Shown here one piece after another: positions 37,783 through 46,525 of a DNA stretch of 64,000 nt. The stretch is from Actinomadura spongiicola. Lineage in GTDB: Bacteria; Actinomycetota; Actinomycetes; Streptosporangiales; Streptosporangiaceae. The notes under the pieces are model-generated. The model did no database searches and was not told the DNA's origin. It worked only from the letters and a program-made list of their open reading frames with translations. The position numbers and the translations under genes were made by a program. The stretch lies in contig NZ_QVNQ01000001.1 of assembly GCF_003432485.1 (NCBI RefSeq), positions 1 to 64,000 on the forward strand. The letters are read 5' to 3'. Every line of letters starts with the position of its first letter. Position 1 is the stretch's first letter.

Positions 37783-38916
37783 TCACTCCATGGTTCCGCG
37801 CGGGTACCAGGTCGCCTTGCGATTCTCTGCCAGAAGTCGAGAAAGCTTCTTGTGGCGAGTGTTGCGAGTGTGGTAATTGAGGAGACGTTCCCCGCCCTTG
37901 AGCCAGTTGACCACGATCATCGTGTGGTCTTTGCCTCCGCCATCCCAATCCGCCTGGAGGAGGTCTCCCGGGGTGAGAGCCCAGACGTTTCTATAGGAGA
38001 GCGTGCGGTAGGCCCAGAACAGGCCCCAATTCTTGGCCGCAGCCCAGGTGAAGCTGGTGCTCTTGGTGGTACGACCGTAGAACCACTTCTTGTTGTTCTT
38101 GCGGTTGGACGCACCAGAGCCGACGTACGGGTAGCCGGCGTGTCGTTGCGCCTGTGAGACAAAGTTGGTGCAGTCGTTTCGGTACACCCGGTATGCCTTG
38201 TTGGGCTTGATGACATACTTCTCGCCGTACCAGATGATGTGCTTCTTACGAGCCGCAGCCGCAGCACTGGTCGCCGGGAGAGCCCGGTCGCTCGGCCCCC
38301 GAGCCGTCGAGGCCGGTGCTTCCCGCGGATCAGGGGCCCCTACCGTTTGACGGCCGTCATCGAACTGCGTGGGAACCTCGGCGCCGTTCGCCTTCTCGGT
38401 CGGGCGAGCCTCATCCAGCTGCCAGGCCGATCCGGAATAGCGGAACGTGAGGACGTGGTCCAGCGCGTACTCCTCATAGTCGAGCCCCTGAGCACGTTCC
38501 TCCTCGGTCGCACCGGCATAGTAGAGCTTGGTGTGCTCCTGGACCCTGAAGATGGCCTTCGTACCGGCTACGCGAAGACCCAGCGGAGTGATATCCACCT
38601 GTGCGTGAGAGTTTCCGCCGTCTAGTCGGACGTACATCTGCCGCCGCTGCTCGAGTCGTCGGCCGTCGGCCGCCCGCTGCGCCTGGAATCGTCCACTGGC
38701 AGCGATCTGAGCCTTCGCTTTCGCCTCGGGAGGACGCGTGAGCCGATCGGCACGCTCCTGGTAAACGGCCTGCGCGACGGCGGCCAACCTGGCTCGATCA
38801 GGGGCGGGCGCCGCGTCCGCTGACGTCGGATCCGAAGCATGGGCAGGCGAGATAAGTGCTTCCGTGATCAGTAGGCCGCCGATCGATGCGGCTAACAGGC
38901 GTCGTGTGATTTTCAT
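37783..38916 (-). CDS. Secreted protein with C-terminal amidase (Amidase_6-like) domain
   Basis: 377 residues. A Sec signal peptide (MKITRRLLAASIGGLLITEA LISPAHA) is followed by a helical Ala/Arg-rich region and a middle domain, then a C-terminal papain-like amidase domain: YRNDCTNFVSQAQRHAGYP with the catalytic Cys, DHTMIVVNW and LLNYHTRNT with His. Amidase_6 proteins are exported and may cleave cell-wall or peptide amides. ATG 38916 lies nine bases from GGGGG; ATGs at 38922 and 38925 are possible. The gap 38917-39138 upstream is featureless. Confidence 0.8.
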   Translation of the reverse strand: MKITRRLLAASIGGLLITEALISPAHASDPTSADAAPAPDRARLAAVAQAVYQERADRLTRPPEAKAKAQIAASGRFQAQRAADGRRLEQRRQMYVRLDGGNSHAQVDITPLGLRVAGTKAIFRVQEHTKLYYAGATEEERAQGLDYEEYALDHVLTFRYSGSAWQLDEARPTEKANGAEVPTQFDDGRQTVGAPDPREAPASTARGPSDRALPATSAAAAARKKHIIWYGEKYVIKPNKAYRVYRNDCTNFVSQAQRHAGYPYVGSGASNRKNNKKWFYGRTTKSTSFTWAAAKNWGLFWAYRTLSYRNVWALTPGDLLQADWDGGGKDHTMIVVNWLKGGERLLNYHTRNTRHKKLSRLLAENRKATWYPRGTME

Positions 38917-39189
38917 CGACATCATCCCCCGAACACGTGATCAACTATTGGACTATCGACGGTACCCAGACGCTGCATCGGCGACAAACCGGAAAATTAC
39001 TAACAACAGGCCGAACCCTCTGTAGCGTGGCCTGTTATGGGAGTGGCCGTTTCCGGCCAAGGAGTGCACGGATACTCACCATTACTGACCGTCTGCGCTG
39101 CTAGCACTCCGGGTGGCCACACAATGGTCGGCTGACCAGTGGCTGCACTCCTCCGTCACACCGGAGCGCAGGCGAGAGCACCGGTGGGT

Positions 39190-39773
39190 TGGTCAACTTG
39201 GCGCATGGCATTTGCGGTGGTTGTCGGTGGTGGGAGCGTGGCCTCTGAGTGGGGTTTCCGGGGCTCGATCACGGTGACCTTGGTGTTGCTGGTGGTGGCG
39301 CTGATCGTGCTGTTGCCGCCGCGGGCGTGGCGGGCGGACACGTTCGGACGGCTGTGCAGGTGAGTGCTGGGGATCGTGGGCGGTGGACTGGTGGTCACGC
39401 TCGTCCTCGATCCGAGGGGGTGCTGGCGGCGCTGTTCGTGGCGATCGTGGGCTGGCCGGTGGTGACGCTGGCCGCCGTGGGTGTGGGGGTGTGGGCCGTG
39501 GGGTCCGGTCTTCGGCCGGGGAAGGTGGCGCCACGCGCGACGTGGTCGCGGCTGGTGTGGACATGGCTATTGGCGCTCTAGGCCCTGTACGGCTACGGCT
39601 TGACGAGCATGGGGGCCGTGGGCGGCAAGGATCCCGGGGACGCCTGCCCCACGAGCTGCGGCGCCGACTCGGTGTCCGGGTTCGTGAATCCCCTGCTGGT
39701 GGTGGCCGTGCTGCTGCTGGTCTGTGGCATTGGCGCGGTGGCGGCGCGGCTGCCGTCGGACGGGCCCGAGTAG
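39190..39773 (+). pseudogene. Decayed multi-pass membrane protein gene
   Basis: A membrane-protein-like frame (AFAVVVGGGSVASEWGFRGS, ITVTLVLLVVALIVLLPP) is broken by TGA after FGRLCR (about 39361), continues as VLGIVGGGLVVTLVLDPRG, shifts frame near 39415, and continues as LAALFVAIVGWPVVTLAAVG until TAG at 39579-39581. The same frame then resumes ALYGYGLTSMGAVGGKDPGD and NPLLVVAVLLLVCGIGAVAA to a stop at 39773. Two nonsense codons plus one frameshift mark a pseudogene with about four or five former membrane helices. No family recognised. Confidence 0.65.
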
Positions 39774-39907
39774 CCTTCGGTGGGACATCGCCCCTGGTCA
39801 GAGCAGTGTTCTGCAGTGCAAAATGATGTGTTGCAAATCTGGCGTGGGGCTCGGTGCCCGTCTTAACCTCCACGGCAAGGGCGGGAAGGCCCGGTAATCG
39901 GGCGTTT

Positions 39908-39921
39908 GGACGAGTTCGTCC
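39908..39921. promoter_or_regulatory. GGACGA-N2-TCGTCC palindrome upstream of ABC operon
   Basis: A perfect 6-2-6 palindrome 119 bp upstream of the binding-protein start. It is a candidate binding site for the operon-encoded IclR regulator. Nearby, TGCA (39826-39829) and TGCA (39831 onward) motifs appear in an AT-richer patch around 39810-39840. Confidence 0.4.
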
Positions 39922-39995
39922 GGATGCCTGGTTCGCCGGGCTCACCCCGGGACGGTGCCGCGACCCGCGTGACCTCCGTTGTCCCGCCCGGAACG

Positions 39996-40018
39996 CCGGG
40001 ACCCGTAGCGGGTCCCGG
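39996..40018. promoter_or_regulatory. 10-bp inverted repeat in the ABC operon leader
   Basis: CCGGGACCCG (39996-40005) and CGGGTCCCGG (40009-40018) flank TAG, 22 bp before the start codon at 40040. It may be an operator or an mRNA hairpin next to the ribosome-binding site GAGGAG. Confidence 0.5.
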
Positions 40019-40039
40019 ACAGTCACGAGGAGCACCCCC

Positions 40040-41095
40040 ATGATCGGTAGGTTCACGCGCGCCGCCGTGGCCGTGACGGCGCTCGGCGCACTGGCCGCCA
40101 CCGCCGCGTGCGGCGTCGACTCCGGCGACGACTCGTCCGGCGACGGCGACGGCGGCAAGTCCAAGGCCCTGAAGGTGGGCTGGTCCACGATCTACCTCAC
40201 CCCGTCGTGGATGCAGCAGACCGACAAGATGATCAAGGACGATGTCGCGAAGCTGAAGGGCGAGGGCAAGATCGCCGACTATCAGGTGTTCAACGCCAAC
40301 GGCGACACGTCCCAGCAGATCGCCCAGATCCGGGCCATGATCCAGCAGAAGTACGACGTGATCCTGGTGGACGCGGGTTCGTCCACGGCGCTGAACCCGG
40401 CCATGGAGCAGGCGGTCAACGCGGGCATCACCGTCGCCAACTTCGACAGCCTGGTCACCTCCGAGAAGGTCGTGCGCGTCGGCACCGACCAGAAGGAGTG
40501 GGGCCGGATGATGGGCCAGTGGCTCGGTGAGAAGCTCGGCGGCAAGGGCAAGATCATCGCGTTCAACGGTCCGGCGGGCGTCGCGGTCAGCGAGGAACGC
40601 TGGCAGGGCGCGCAGGAGGCGCTGAAGAAGTTCCCCGACATCAAGGTCGCGGCGAACGTGCACAGCGAGTACAACCTGGCCCCCGCGGCCCAGGCGTTCG
40701 CGTCGGCGTACTCGGCGAACCCCGACATCGACGGCGTGTTCTCGCAGGGCGGGGCCCTGTCCGCGGCGGCGCTGCAGACGCTGGTCAAGCAGAAGAAGAA
40801 GATGGTCCCGATCACGGGCGAGAACTACAACGGGTTCCTGAAGCTCTGGAAGGAGCAGAAGGCGAACGGGTTCTCGTCCCTGTCGACCGCGCAGCCCAAC
40901 TACCTCGGCGTGATCGCGCTGCGGGCGGCGGTGGCCAAGGCGGGCGGGGCGACCGTGCCGAACCAGATCATGGTCCCGCTGCCGAAGATCACCGACGACA
41001 CGCTGGATCAGTACGTCAAGGCGGACCAGCCGGACGACTCGTACCCGATCCAGCCGATGCCGCAGCCCGAGATCGACAAGCTGATCGGTAAGTAG
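40040..41095 (+). CDS. Sugar ABC transporter substrate-binding lipoprotein (RbsB-like)
   Basis: 351 residues. The signal peptide ends in the lipobox ATAAC (residue about 24), followed by a Gly/Asp/Ser linker and a type I periplasmic-binding fold: KALKVGWSTIYLTPSWMQQT, QQIAQIRAMIQQKYDVILVD, GITVANFDSLVTSEKVVRVG, GKGKIIAFNGPAGVAVSEER. This is the CUT2 class (ribose, autoinducer, sugar acid uptake). GAGGAG precedes ATG 40040. It is the first gene of the twelve-gene operon. The ligand is unknown; downstream enzymes suggest an amino-sugar acid. Confidence 0.9.
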   Translation: MIGRFTRAAVAVTALGALAATAACGVDSGDDSSGDGDGGKSKALKVGWSTIYLTPSWMQQTDKMIKDDVAKLKGEGKIADYQVFNANGDTSQQIAQIRAMIQQKYDVILVDAGSSTALNPAMEQAVNAGITVANFDSLVTSEKVVRVGTDQKEWGRMMGQWLGEKLGGKGKIIAFNGPAGVAVSEERWQGAQEALKKFPDIKVAANVHSEYNLAPAAQAFASAYSANPDIDGVFSQGGALSAAALQTLVKQKKKMVPITGENYNGFLKLWKEQKANGFSSLSTAQPNYLGVIALRAAVAKAGGATVPNQIMVPLPKITDDTLDQYVKADQPDDSYPIQPMPQPEIDKLIGK

Positions 41096-41097
41096 CG

Positions 41098-42726
41098 GTG
41101 GCGCTCCTGGCCGTCGAGAAGGTCTCGAAGTCGTTCGCGGGCAACCGGGTGCTCAACGAGGTGAGCTTCGACGTCCGCGCGGGCGAGGTGCTCGCCCTGG
41201 TCGGTGAGAACGGCGCGGGCAAGAGCACCGTGCTGTCGCTGGTCACCGGTCTGCTGTCGCCCGACTCCGGGCGCGTGCTGTACGACGGTGAGCCGCTGCG
41301 GTCCTGGTCGCCGCACCGTGCCCGCGAGGTCGGGATCGGTTCGGTGCACCAGGAGCTCAGCCTCAACCCGCACCAGACCGTCGCGGAGAACGTGTTCCTC
41401 GGGCAGTGGCCGGCGCGGCGCGGGCTGGTCCTGCGCCGCGACCTGGCGAAGCGGGCGCGCCCGCTGCTGGAGCGGGTCGGGTTGGACGTCGACCCGCTGA
41501 CCAGGGCGGGACGGCTGCCGCTCGGGCAGCAGCAGCTCGTCGAACTGGCCAAGGCGCTCGCGTCGGGGCCACGGCTGCTGATCCTGGACGAGGCCACGTC
41601 CGCGCTCGACGACGACCAGGTCAGGAGCGTGTTCGCCGTCGTCGACGAGCTGCGCGCCGCCGACTCGTCCGTGATCATCGTGAGCCATCGGATGGCGGAG
41701 CTGTTCGCCGTCTCCGACCGGCTGACCGTGCTGAAGGACGGCGAGGTCATGGCGACCCGCGACCGCGCGGAGACCGACCATGACGACATCGTCCGGCTGA
41801 TGATCGGGCGGGAGCTGTCCGACCTGTTCCCGCCGAAGGCGGGCGAGGGCAGCCCCGTGGGCGCGGAGATCGCCGCGATTCCGTCCGAGGCGGAGATCGC
41901 CGAGGAGAAGAGCGCCGCCGGAGTCGCCGCGGAGAACACGATCCCCGTTCTCACCGGCGCGCCCGTGCTCAAGGTGCGGGGGCTGACCGTGCCCGGCGCC
42001 TGCGAGAACGTCGACCTCGACCTGGACCCGGGACGGATCATCGGTCTCGGCGGGCTCCAGGGTCAGGGGCAGCGGGCCGTGCTCCGCGCGCTGTTCGGGC
42101 TCGTCCGGCACAGCGGGCGGATCGAACTGGACGGGCGGCCCGCCCGCCTGGCGTCCCCCCGCGAGGCGATCCGCGGCCGGATCGCCTACGTCCCGGAGGA
42201 CCGCAAGGTCGAGGGCCTGCATGTGGCGCAGAACGTCCGCGCGAACCTGTCCCTGACCAACCTCGGGGTCGTCACCCCGGGGAAGCGGCTCCTCACCGTC
42301 GACCGGGGCGCCGAGGCGGCGCTGGTCGACGATCTGGTCGAGCGGATGCGGATCCGGGTCACGGGCCCGGAGCAGGAGGTCCGGAGGCTGTCGGGCGGCA
42401 ACCAGCAGAAGGTGTCACTGGCCCGCTGGTTGCCGTCCGAGCCCCGGGTCCTGCTGCTGGCGGAGCCGACCCGCGGCATCGACGTCGGCACCAAACGCGA
42501 GATCTACCATCTGCTCCGCAGGCTCGCCGACGGCGGCATGGCGGTGCTGGTCACCTCTGGAGACACCATGGAACTGGTCGGCCTGTGCGACGAGGTCGCC
42601 GTCATGTACGAGGGCGCGGTCGTGGAACGGCTGGCGGGCGAGGACCTGTCCGAGGAGCGGCTCGTCCGCGCCTCCGTCACCGGAGCCGAGGCCGCCCCCC
42701 GGAAGGGGGCGGGGACGCATGCCTGA
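41098..42726 (+). CDS. Sugar ABC transporter ATP-binding protein, double ABC (RbsA-like)
   Basis: 542 residues with two ABC domains. The first has a canonical Walker A (LVGENGAGKSTVLSLV), Walker B LLILDEATSALD and a signature degenerate to LPLGQQQLVELAKAL. The second has a degenerate Walker A (GGLQGQGQRAVLRALFG) but an intact signature LSGGNQQKVSLARWL and VLLLAEPTRGIDVG. That asymmetry is normal for CUT2 ATPases. The GTG start is two bases after the binding-protein stop; the end overlaps the permease gene by 8 nt. Confidence 0.94.
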   Translation: MALLAVEKVSKSFAGNRVLNEVSFDVRAGEVLALVGENGAGKSTVLSLVTGLLSPDSGRVLYDGEPLRSWSPHRAREVGIGSVHQELSLNPHQTVAENVFLGQWPARRGLVLRRDLAKRARPLLERVGLDVDPLTRAGRLPLGQQQLVELAKALASGPRLLILDEATSALDDDQVRSVFAVVDELRAADSSVIIVSHRMAELFAVSDRLTVLKDGEVMATRDRAETDHDDIVRLMIGRELSDLFPPKAGEGSPVGAEIAAIPSEAEIAEEKSAAGVAAENTIPVLTGAPVLKVRGLTVPGACENVDLDLDPGRIIGLGGLQGQGQRAVLRALFGLVRHSGRIELDGRPARLASPREAIRGRIAYVPEDRKVEGLHVAQNVRANLSLTNLGVVTPGKRLLTVDRGAEAALVDDLVERMRIRVTGPEQEVRRLSGGNQQKVSLARWLPSEPRVLLLAEPTRGIDVGTKREIYHLLRRLADGGMAVLVTSGDTMELVGLCDEVAVMYEGAVVERLAGEDLSEERLVRASVTGAEAAPRKGAGTHA

Positions 42727-43663
42727 CCGCGTCGCAACCACGCTGCGCGGCAACCTCGACGTCGTCGGGCTCGGCGCGCTGCTCGTCGTGCTGCTGGCCG
42801 CGTACCGGCACTACGACTCGGAGCTGTTCACCCCGGCGTCGATCACGATCCTGTCCGCGCAGTTCCTGCCGCTGATCCTGGCGGCGATGGGGCAGAGCAC
42901 GGTCATGCTCGCGGGCGGCATCGACCTGTCGTTGGGCTCGGTGCTGGCGCTCGCGATGGCGGTGTTCGCCGTCCGTGCCGAGGACGGTGTCGCGGTCGCC
43001 GCCGTCCTGGCACTGGCCGCCGCCGCGTCGACCGGGGCCGCGAACGGCGTGCTCGTCGCCTACGCGGGACTACCGCCGATCATCGTGACGCTGGCCGCGT
43101 CGTTCCTGTGGGGCGGCGTCACGCTGGTGGTGTTGCCGAAGCCGGGCGGCAGCGTTCCGGCGGGGCTCGTCGACGCCTACAACAACGGCTGGAACGGGCT
43201 GGCGCTGCCGTTCGTGGTGATCGGGCTCGTGCTGCTGCTGTGGAAGACGGTCCGGACGACCCGGTTCGGGCTGTCGCTGTACGCGGTCGGCGGCAACGAG
43301 CACGGCGCCTACGCCAGCGGCATCGGCGTCCGCAAGGTCAAGATCGGCGCGTACGCGCTGGCGGGCGTGTTCGTCGGGCTGGCCGGGATCGGCCTCGCCG
43401 TCCAGACCGGGTCCGGTGACGCGACGATCGGCGCCCCGTACACGTTGAACTCCATCGCCGCGTCGGTGCTCGCGGGGGTCAGCTTCTTCGGCGGCATCGG
43501 GCAGATGCGCGCCACCGTGCTGGCCGCGCTGCTCATAGGGCTGCTGACGAACCTGCTGCTGTTCACCGGCCTGTCGCCCTTCTACCAACTGATCATGCAG
43601 GGGGCGGTGCTGATCGTGGCGATCGCCGTGAAGACGTTCGCGACCCGCGAGAGGACGGACTGA
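42719..43663 (+). CDS. Sugar ABC transporter permease 1 (RbsC-like)
   Basis: 314 residues with about eight to ten hydrophobic segments. The CUT2 permease pattern is clear: ILAAMGQSTVMLAGGIDLSL GSVLALAM near the N-terminus, and YAVGGNEHGAYASGIGVRKV KIGAYALAG in the cytoplasmic coupling loop, then GAPYTLNSIAASVLAGVSFF GGIGQ. It forms the membrane channel with the second permease. Overlaps the ATPase gene by 8 nt and touches the next at a TGATG junction. Confidence 0.93.
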   Translation: MPDRVATTLRGNLDVVGLGALLVVLLAAYRHYDSELFTPASITILSAQFLPLILAAMGQSTVMLAGGIDLSLGSVLALAMAVFAVRAEDGVAVAAVLALAAAASTGAANGVLVAYAGLPPIIVTLAASFLWGGVTLVVLPKPGGSVPAGLVDAYNNGWNGLALPFVVIGLVLLLWKTVRTTRFGLSLYAVGGNEHGAYASGIGVRKVKIGAYALAGVFVGLAGIGLAVQTGSGDATIGAPYTLNSIAASVLAGVSFFGGIGQMRATVLAALLIGLLTNLLLFTGLSPFYQLIMQGAVLIVAIAVKTFATRERTD

Positions 43664-44631
43664 TGACCGCGTTGCCGCGTACGGCCTCCGTTCCCCGCCG
43701 TCTGACGGGGACGCTGCGGGAGAACCGCGCCGCCTGGGCGTTCGGCGTCCTGCTCGTGACGTGGATCGCCGCCGTCCTGTTCGCGAAGGGCTTCGACAGC
43801 GTCTCCAGCGTCCGGTACCTGGTGCAGACGGCCGCGTTCCTCGGCATCGTCGCCGTCGGGCAGACCCTCGTGGTCATGATGAGCGGCATCGACCTGTCGG
43901 TGTCGGGTGTGGTGGCGCTGTCGGCGGTGGTGTGCGCGCAGGTCGCGGCCGGTTCGGGCGGGACGACGGGCATCGTGGTGGCGCTCGTGGCGAGCGTCGT
44001 CGTCGGGCTCGCCAACGCCGCCGGGGTGACGTGGCTGCGCGTGCCTCCGATGGTGATGACGCTGGCCACCGGCACGATCGTCGCGGGTTCGCTGCTCGTC
44101 TACACCAACGGGTCGCCGAAGTCGGCGAAGGTGTCGCTGCTCGGTTCGCTCGCCAACGACCGGGTCGCCGGGGTGCCGCTGGCGTTCCTGCTGTGGCTCG
44201 GCATCACCGCCGTCGCCGTGTGGCTGCTGCACGCCTCCCGGATCGGACGGTACGTGTTCGCGCTCGGCAACGGCGAACGGGCGTCCCGCGCGTCGGGGGT
44301 CCCGCTCGCCCGGACCGCGTTCATCGCCTACGGGGCGTGCTCGCTGCTCGCAGGGGTGTCCGGGCTCGTCCTGCTCGGGTTCACCTCCACCAGCTCGCTC
44401 ACCATGGGCAACCCGTACCAGCTGCTGTCGATCGCGGCGGTCGTGCTCGGCGGGACGTCCATTCTCGGTGGGCGCGGGCACGTGCTCGGCACCGTGGCGG
44501 GCGCGCTGATGTTGACGCTGCTGACCGCGCTGCTGGCCTCGTGGAACGTGTCCGAGGGCGTCCGGCAGATCGTGCTGGGCCTGCTCATCATCGGGCTTCT
44601 GCTCGCCTACGCGAGGGAACGGCGGACCTGA
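43663..44631 (+). CDS. Sugar ABC transporter permease 2 (RbsC-like)
   Basis: 322 residues, paralogous to the gene before it: FLGIVAVGQTLVVMMSGIDL SVSGVVAL, FALGNGERASRASGVPLART and NPYQLLSIAAVVLGGTSILG GRG. Two different permeases imply a heterodimeric channel, known for some CUT2 systems. It starts one base into the preceding stop and its own stop overlaps the next start (TGATG), so translation is coupled. Confidence 0.93.
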   Translation: MTALPRTASVPRRLTGTLRENRAAWAFGVLLVTWIAAVLFAKGFDSVSSVRYLVQTAAFLGIVAVGQTLVVMMSGIDLSVSGVVALSAVVCAQVAAGSGGTTGIVVALVASVVVGLANAAGVTWLRVPPMVMTLATGTIVAGSLLVYTNGSPKSAKVSLLGSLANDRVAGVPLAFLLWLGITAVAVWLLHASRIGRYVFALGNGERASRASGVPLARTAFIAYGACSLLAGVSGLVLLGFTSTSSLTMGNPYQLLSIAAVVLGGTSILGGRGHVLGTVAGALMLTLLTALLASWNVSEGVRQIVLGLLIIGLLLAYARERRT

Positions 44632-45785
44632 TGTCGGCTTCGGGGGAGTTGCTGCGGGAACTGGTCGGCATCGCGAGCGTCAACCCGCGAGGCGGGCCGG
44701 TCGACGCCGCGTCCGGGATCGGGGAGGCGGCCGTCGCGGAGTACGTCCGCGACTGGCTCACGGCCCGTGGCGTGCGGGCCGAGCTGCGGGAGGTCCTGCC
44801 GGGCCGTCCCAACGTCGTCGCGACCGTGCCGGGACGCGATCCGCGCGCCGTGCTGCTGGAGTCGCACCTCGACACCGTGGAGACCGGCGGCATGGTCGTC
44901 GACCCGTTCGCGGGGACGATCCGGGACGGCCGCCTCTACGGGCGCGGCGCGTGCGACGCGAAGGGGCCGCTGGCCGCGTTCATGCTGGCACTGGCGAACC
45001 TCGCGCAGGACGGGCCGCCGCCGTTCGGGGTCGTCCTCGCCGGGGTCATGGACGAAGAACACGCCTACCAGGGGGTTCTCGGCCTGATCGACGACCTCGC
45101 CGACACGCCCGTCGTCGGCGCCGTCGTCGGTGAGCCGACCGGGCTCGTCGCCGCCACCGCGCACAAGGGCGTCGTGCGGTACACCGTCCGGACGCTGGGA
45201 ACGGCCGGGCACAGCTCACGTCCGGACAAGGCCGTCAACGCGGTCACCCTCATGGCCCGCGTGATCGGGCACGTCAACCGGACCGCGCCCGACGTCCCGG
45301 CGCATCCGCTGCTCGGATCCGCGACGCGGTGCGTCACCGGCATCCGCGGCGGGGAGGGCCCCAACACCGTGCCCGGCCGCTGCGAGATCGACATCGACCG
45401 CCGCACCCTTCCCGGCGAGGACCCCCTCGACGTGTGGCGCATGGACCGGAAGGAACTGACCGCGCTCATCCCCGGCCACATCGAGGTGGACGAGCCGTTC
45501 ACCCTCGACCACTCCCTCGACACGCCCGCCGGGAGCCCGGTGCCCGCCGCGCTGTCCCGGTCGCTCACGGCCGCCGGACGGGACGCGTCCGTCCACGGCA
45601 TGCCGTTCGGCACCGACGCCAGCAAGCTCGCCCGCGCCGGGATCCCGTCGGTCGTGTTCGGCCCCGGCTCGATCTCCGACGCGCACTCCGCCGACGAGTC
45701 CATCGCGCTCGCCGAGGTCGATCTGGCGGCGCGCGTCATCACCGAGACCGTCCGCTCGTTGGACATCGAGGGGAGGCCGCGGTGA
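44631..45785 (+). CDS. M20-family metallohydrolase (ArgE/DapE-like deacylase)
   Basis: 384 residues. The two-zinc site is visible: LLESHLDTVE, LYGRGACDAKGPLAAFM, GVMDEEHAYQG (catalytic Glu pair) and AVVGEPTGLVAATAHKGVVR, plus the lid-domain GTAGHSSRPDKAVNAV and the C-terminal SDAHSADESI His. ArgE/DapE-like members remove acetyl, succinyl or other acyl groups from amino compounds. The frame is open far upstream, but ATG 44631 overlaps the permease stop by one base. In this operon it most likely deacylates the imported substrate before the PLP enzyme acts. Confidence 0.9.
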   Translation: MSASGELLRELVGIASVNPRGGPVDAASGIGEAAVAEYVRDWLTARGVRAELREVLPGRPNVVATVPGRDPRAVLLESHLDTVETGGMVVDPFAGTIRDGRLYGRGACDAKGPLAAFMLALANLAQDGPPPFGVVLAGVMDEEHAYQGVLGLIDDLADTPVVGAVVGEPTGLVAATAHKGVVRYTVRTLGTAGHSSRPDKAVNAVTLMARVIGHVNRTAPDVPAHPLLGSATRCVTGIRGGEGPNTVPGRCEIDIDRRTLPGEDPLDVWRMDRKELTALIPGHIEVDEPFTLDHSLDTPAGSPVPAALSRSLTAAGRDASVHGMPFGTDASKLARAGIPSVVFGPGSISDAHSADESIALAEVDLAARVITETVRSLDIEGRPR

Positions 45786-46525
45786 GGCTCACGCAGCACA
45801 TCGACCTGGTCGGCAGCGGCGCGGCCGGGTTCGACCTGACCGACCCGCTGGACTGTCACGTCTACCTCGTGCGCGGCACACGGGGCGCGGCGCTGATCGA
45901 CGCGGGCGCGGGGGCGTCCGCCGGGGTGCTCGCGCGGCGGCTCACCACCGCCGCCGGGCCCACCGGCGAACGTCACCTGCTGCTGACCCACGGACACGCC
46001 GACCACTCGGGCGGCGCCGCGGAACTCGCGCGGCTGGTGCCGGGGCTGTCCGTCCGCGCCGGGTCCCCCGCGGACCGGTGGATCGCCCGCGGCGAGGAGG
46101 AGAAGATCAGCCTCGACCGCGGCAAGGCGTCCGGCGCGTACCCGGAGGAGTACACCTTCACGGCGTGCCCGCAGGTGCGTCCCATCGCCGACGCGGAACG
46201 GATCGACCTCGGCGGCGGCGTCGTCCTCACCGCCCTCGCCACACCGGGCCACGCCGACGGGCACACCTGCTACCTGCTGGAGGCGTCCGAGGGGCGGGTG
46301 CTGTTCTCCGGCGACTGCGTGTTCACCGGCGGACGCATCTCGTTGCAGAACCTGCACGACACCCGGGTCCCCGAGTACGCCGCGAGCCTCGCGCGCCTCG
46401 CCGACCTGGACGTCGACGTCCTGCTGCCCGGCCACCACGAGATCTCACTAGCGCGCGGCGGGCGCCACCTCGTGGCCGCCCGCGACGTCCTCGACCGCGG
46501 ACTGCTTCCGGGGAGCACAACGTGA
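45782..46525 (+). CDS. Metallo-beta-lactamase-fold hydrolase
   Basis: 247 residues from GTG 45782, overlapping the M20 stop (GTGA). The metal-binding motif LLLTHGHADHSGGAAELARL is intact, with later ligands in LATPGHADGHTCYLL, FSGDCVFTGG and LLPGHHEI. The fold covers lactonases, thiolesterases and phosphodiesterases. In this operon a lactonase opening a sugar-acid lactone is an attractive guess, but nothing in the sequence proves it. It overlaps iclR by 4 nt at its end. Confidence 0.85.
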   Translation: MRLTQHIDLVGSGAAGFDLTDPLDCHVYLVRGTRGAALIDAGAGASAGVLARRLTTAAGPTGERHLLLTHGHADHSGGAAELARLVPGLSVRAGSPADRWIARGEEEKISLDRGKASGAYPEEYTFTACPQVRPIADAERIDLGGGVVLTALATPGHADGHTCYLLEASEGRVLFSGDCVFTGGRISLQNLHDTRVPEYAASLARLADLDVDVLLPGHHEISLARGGRHLVAARDVLDRGLLPGSTT

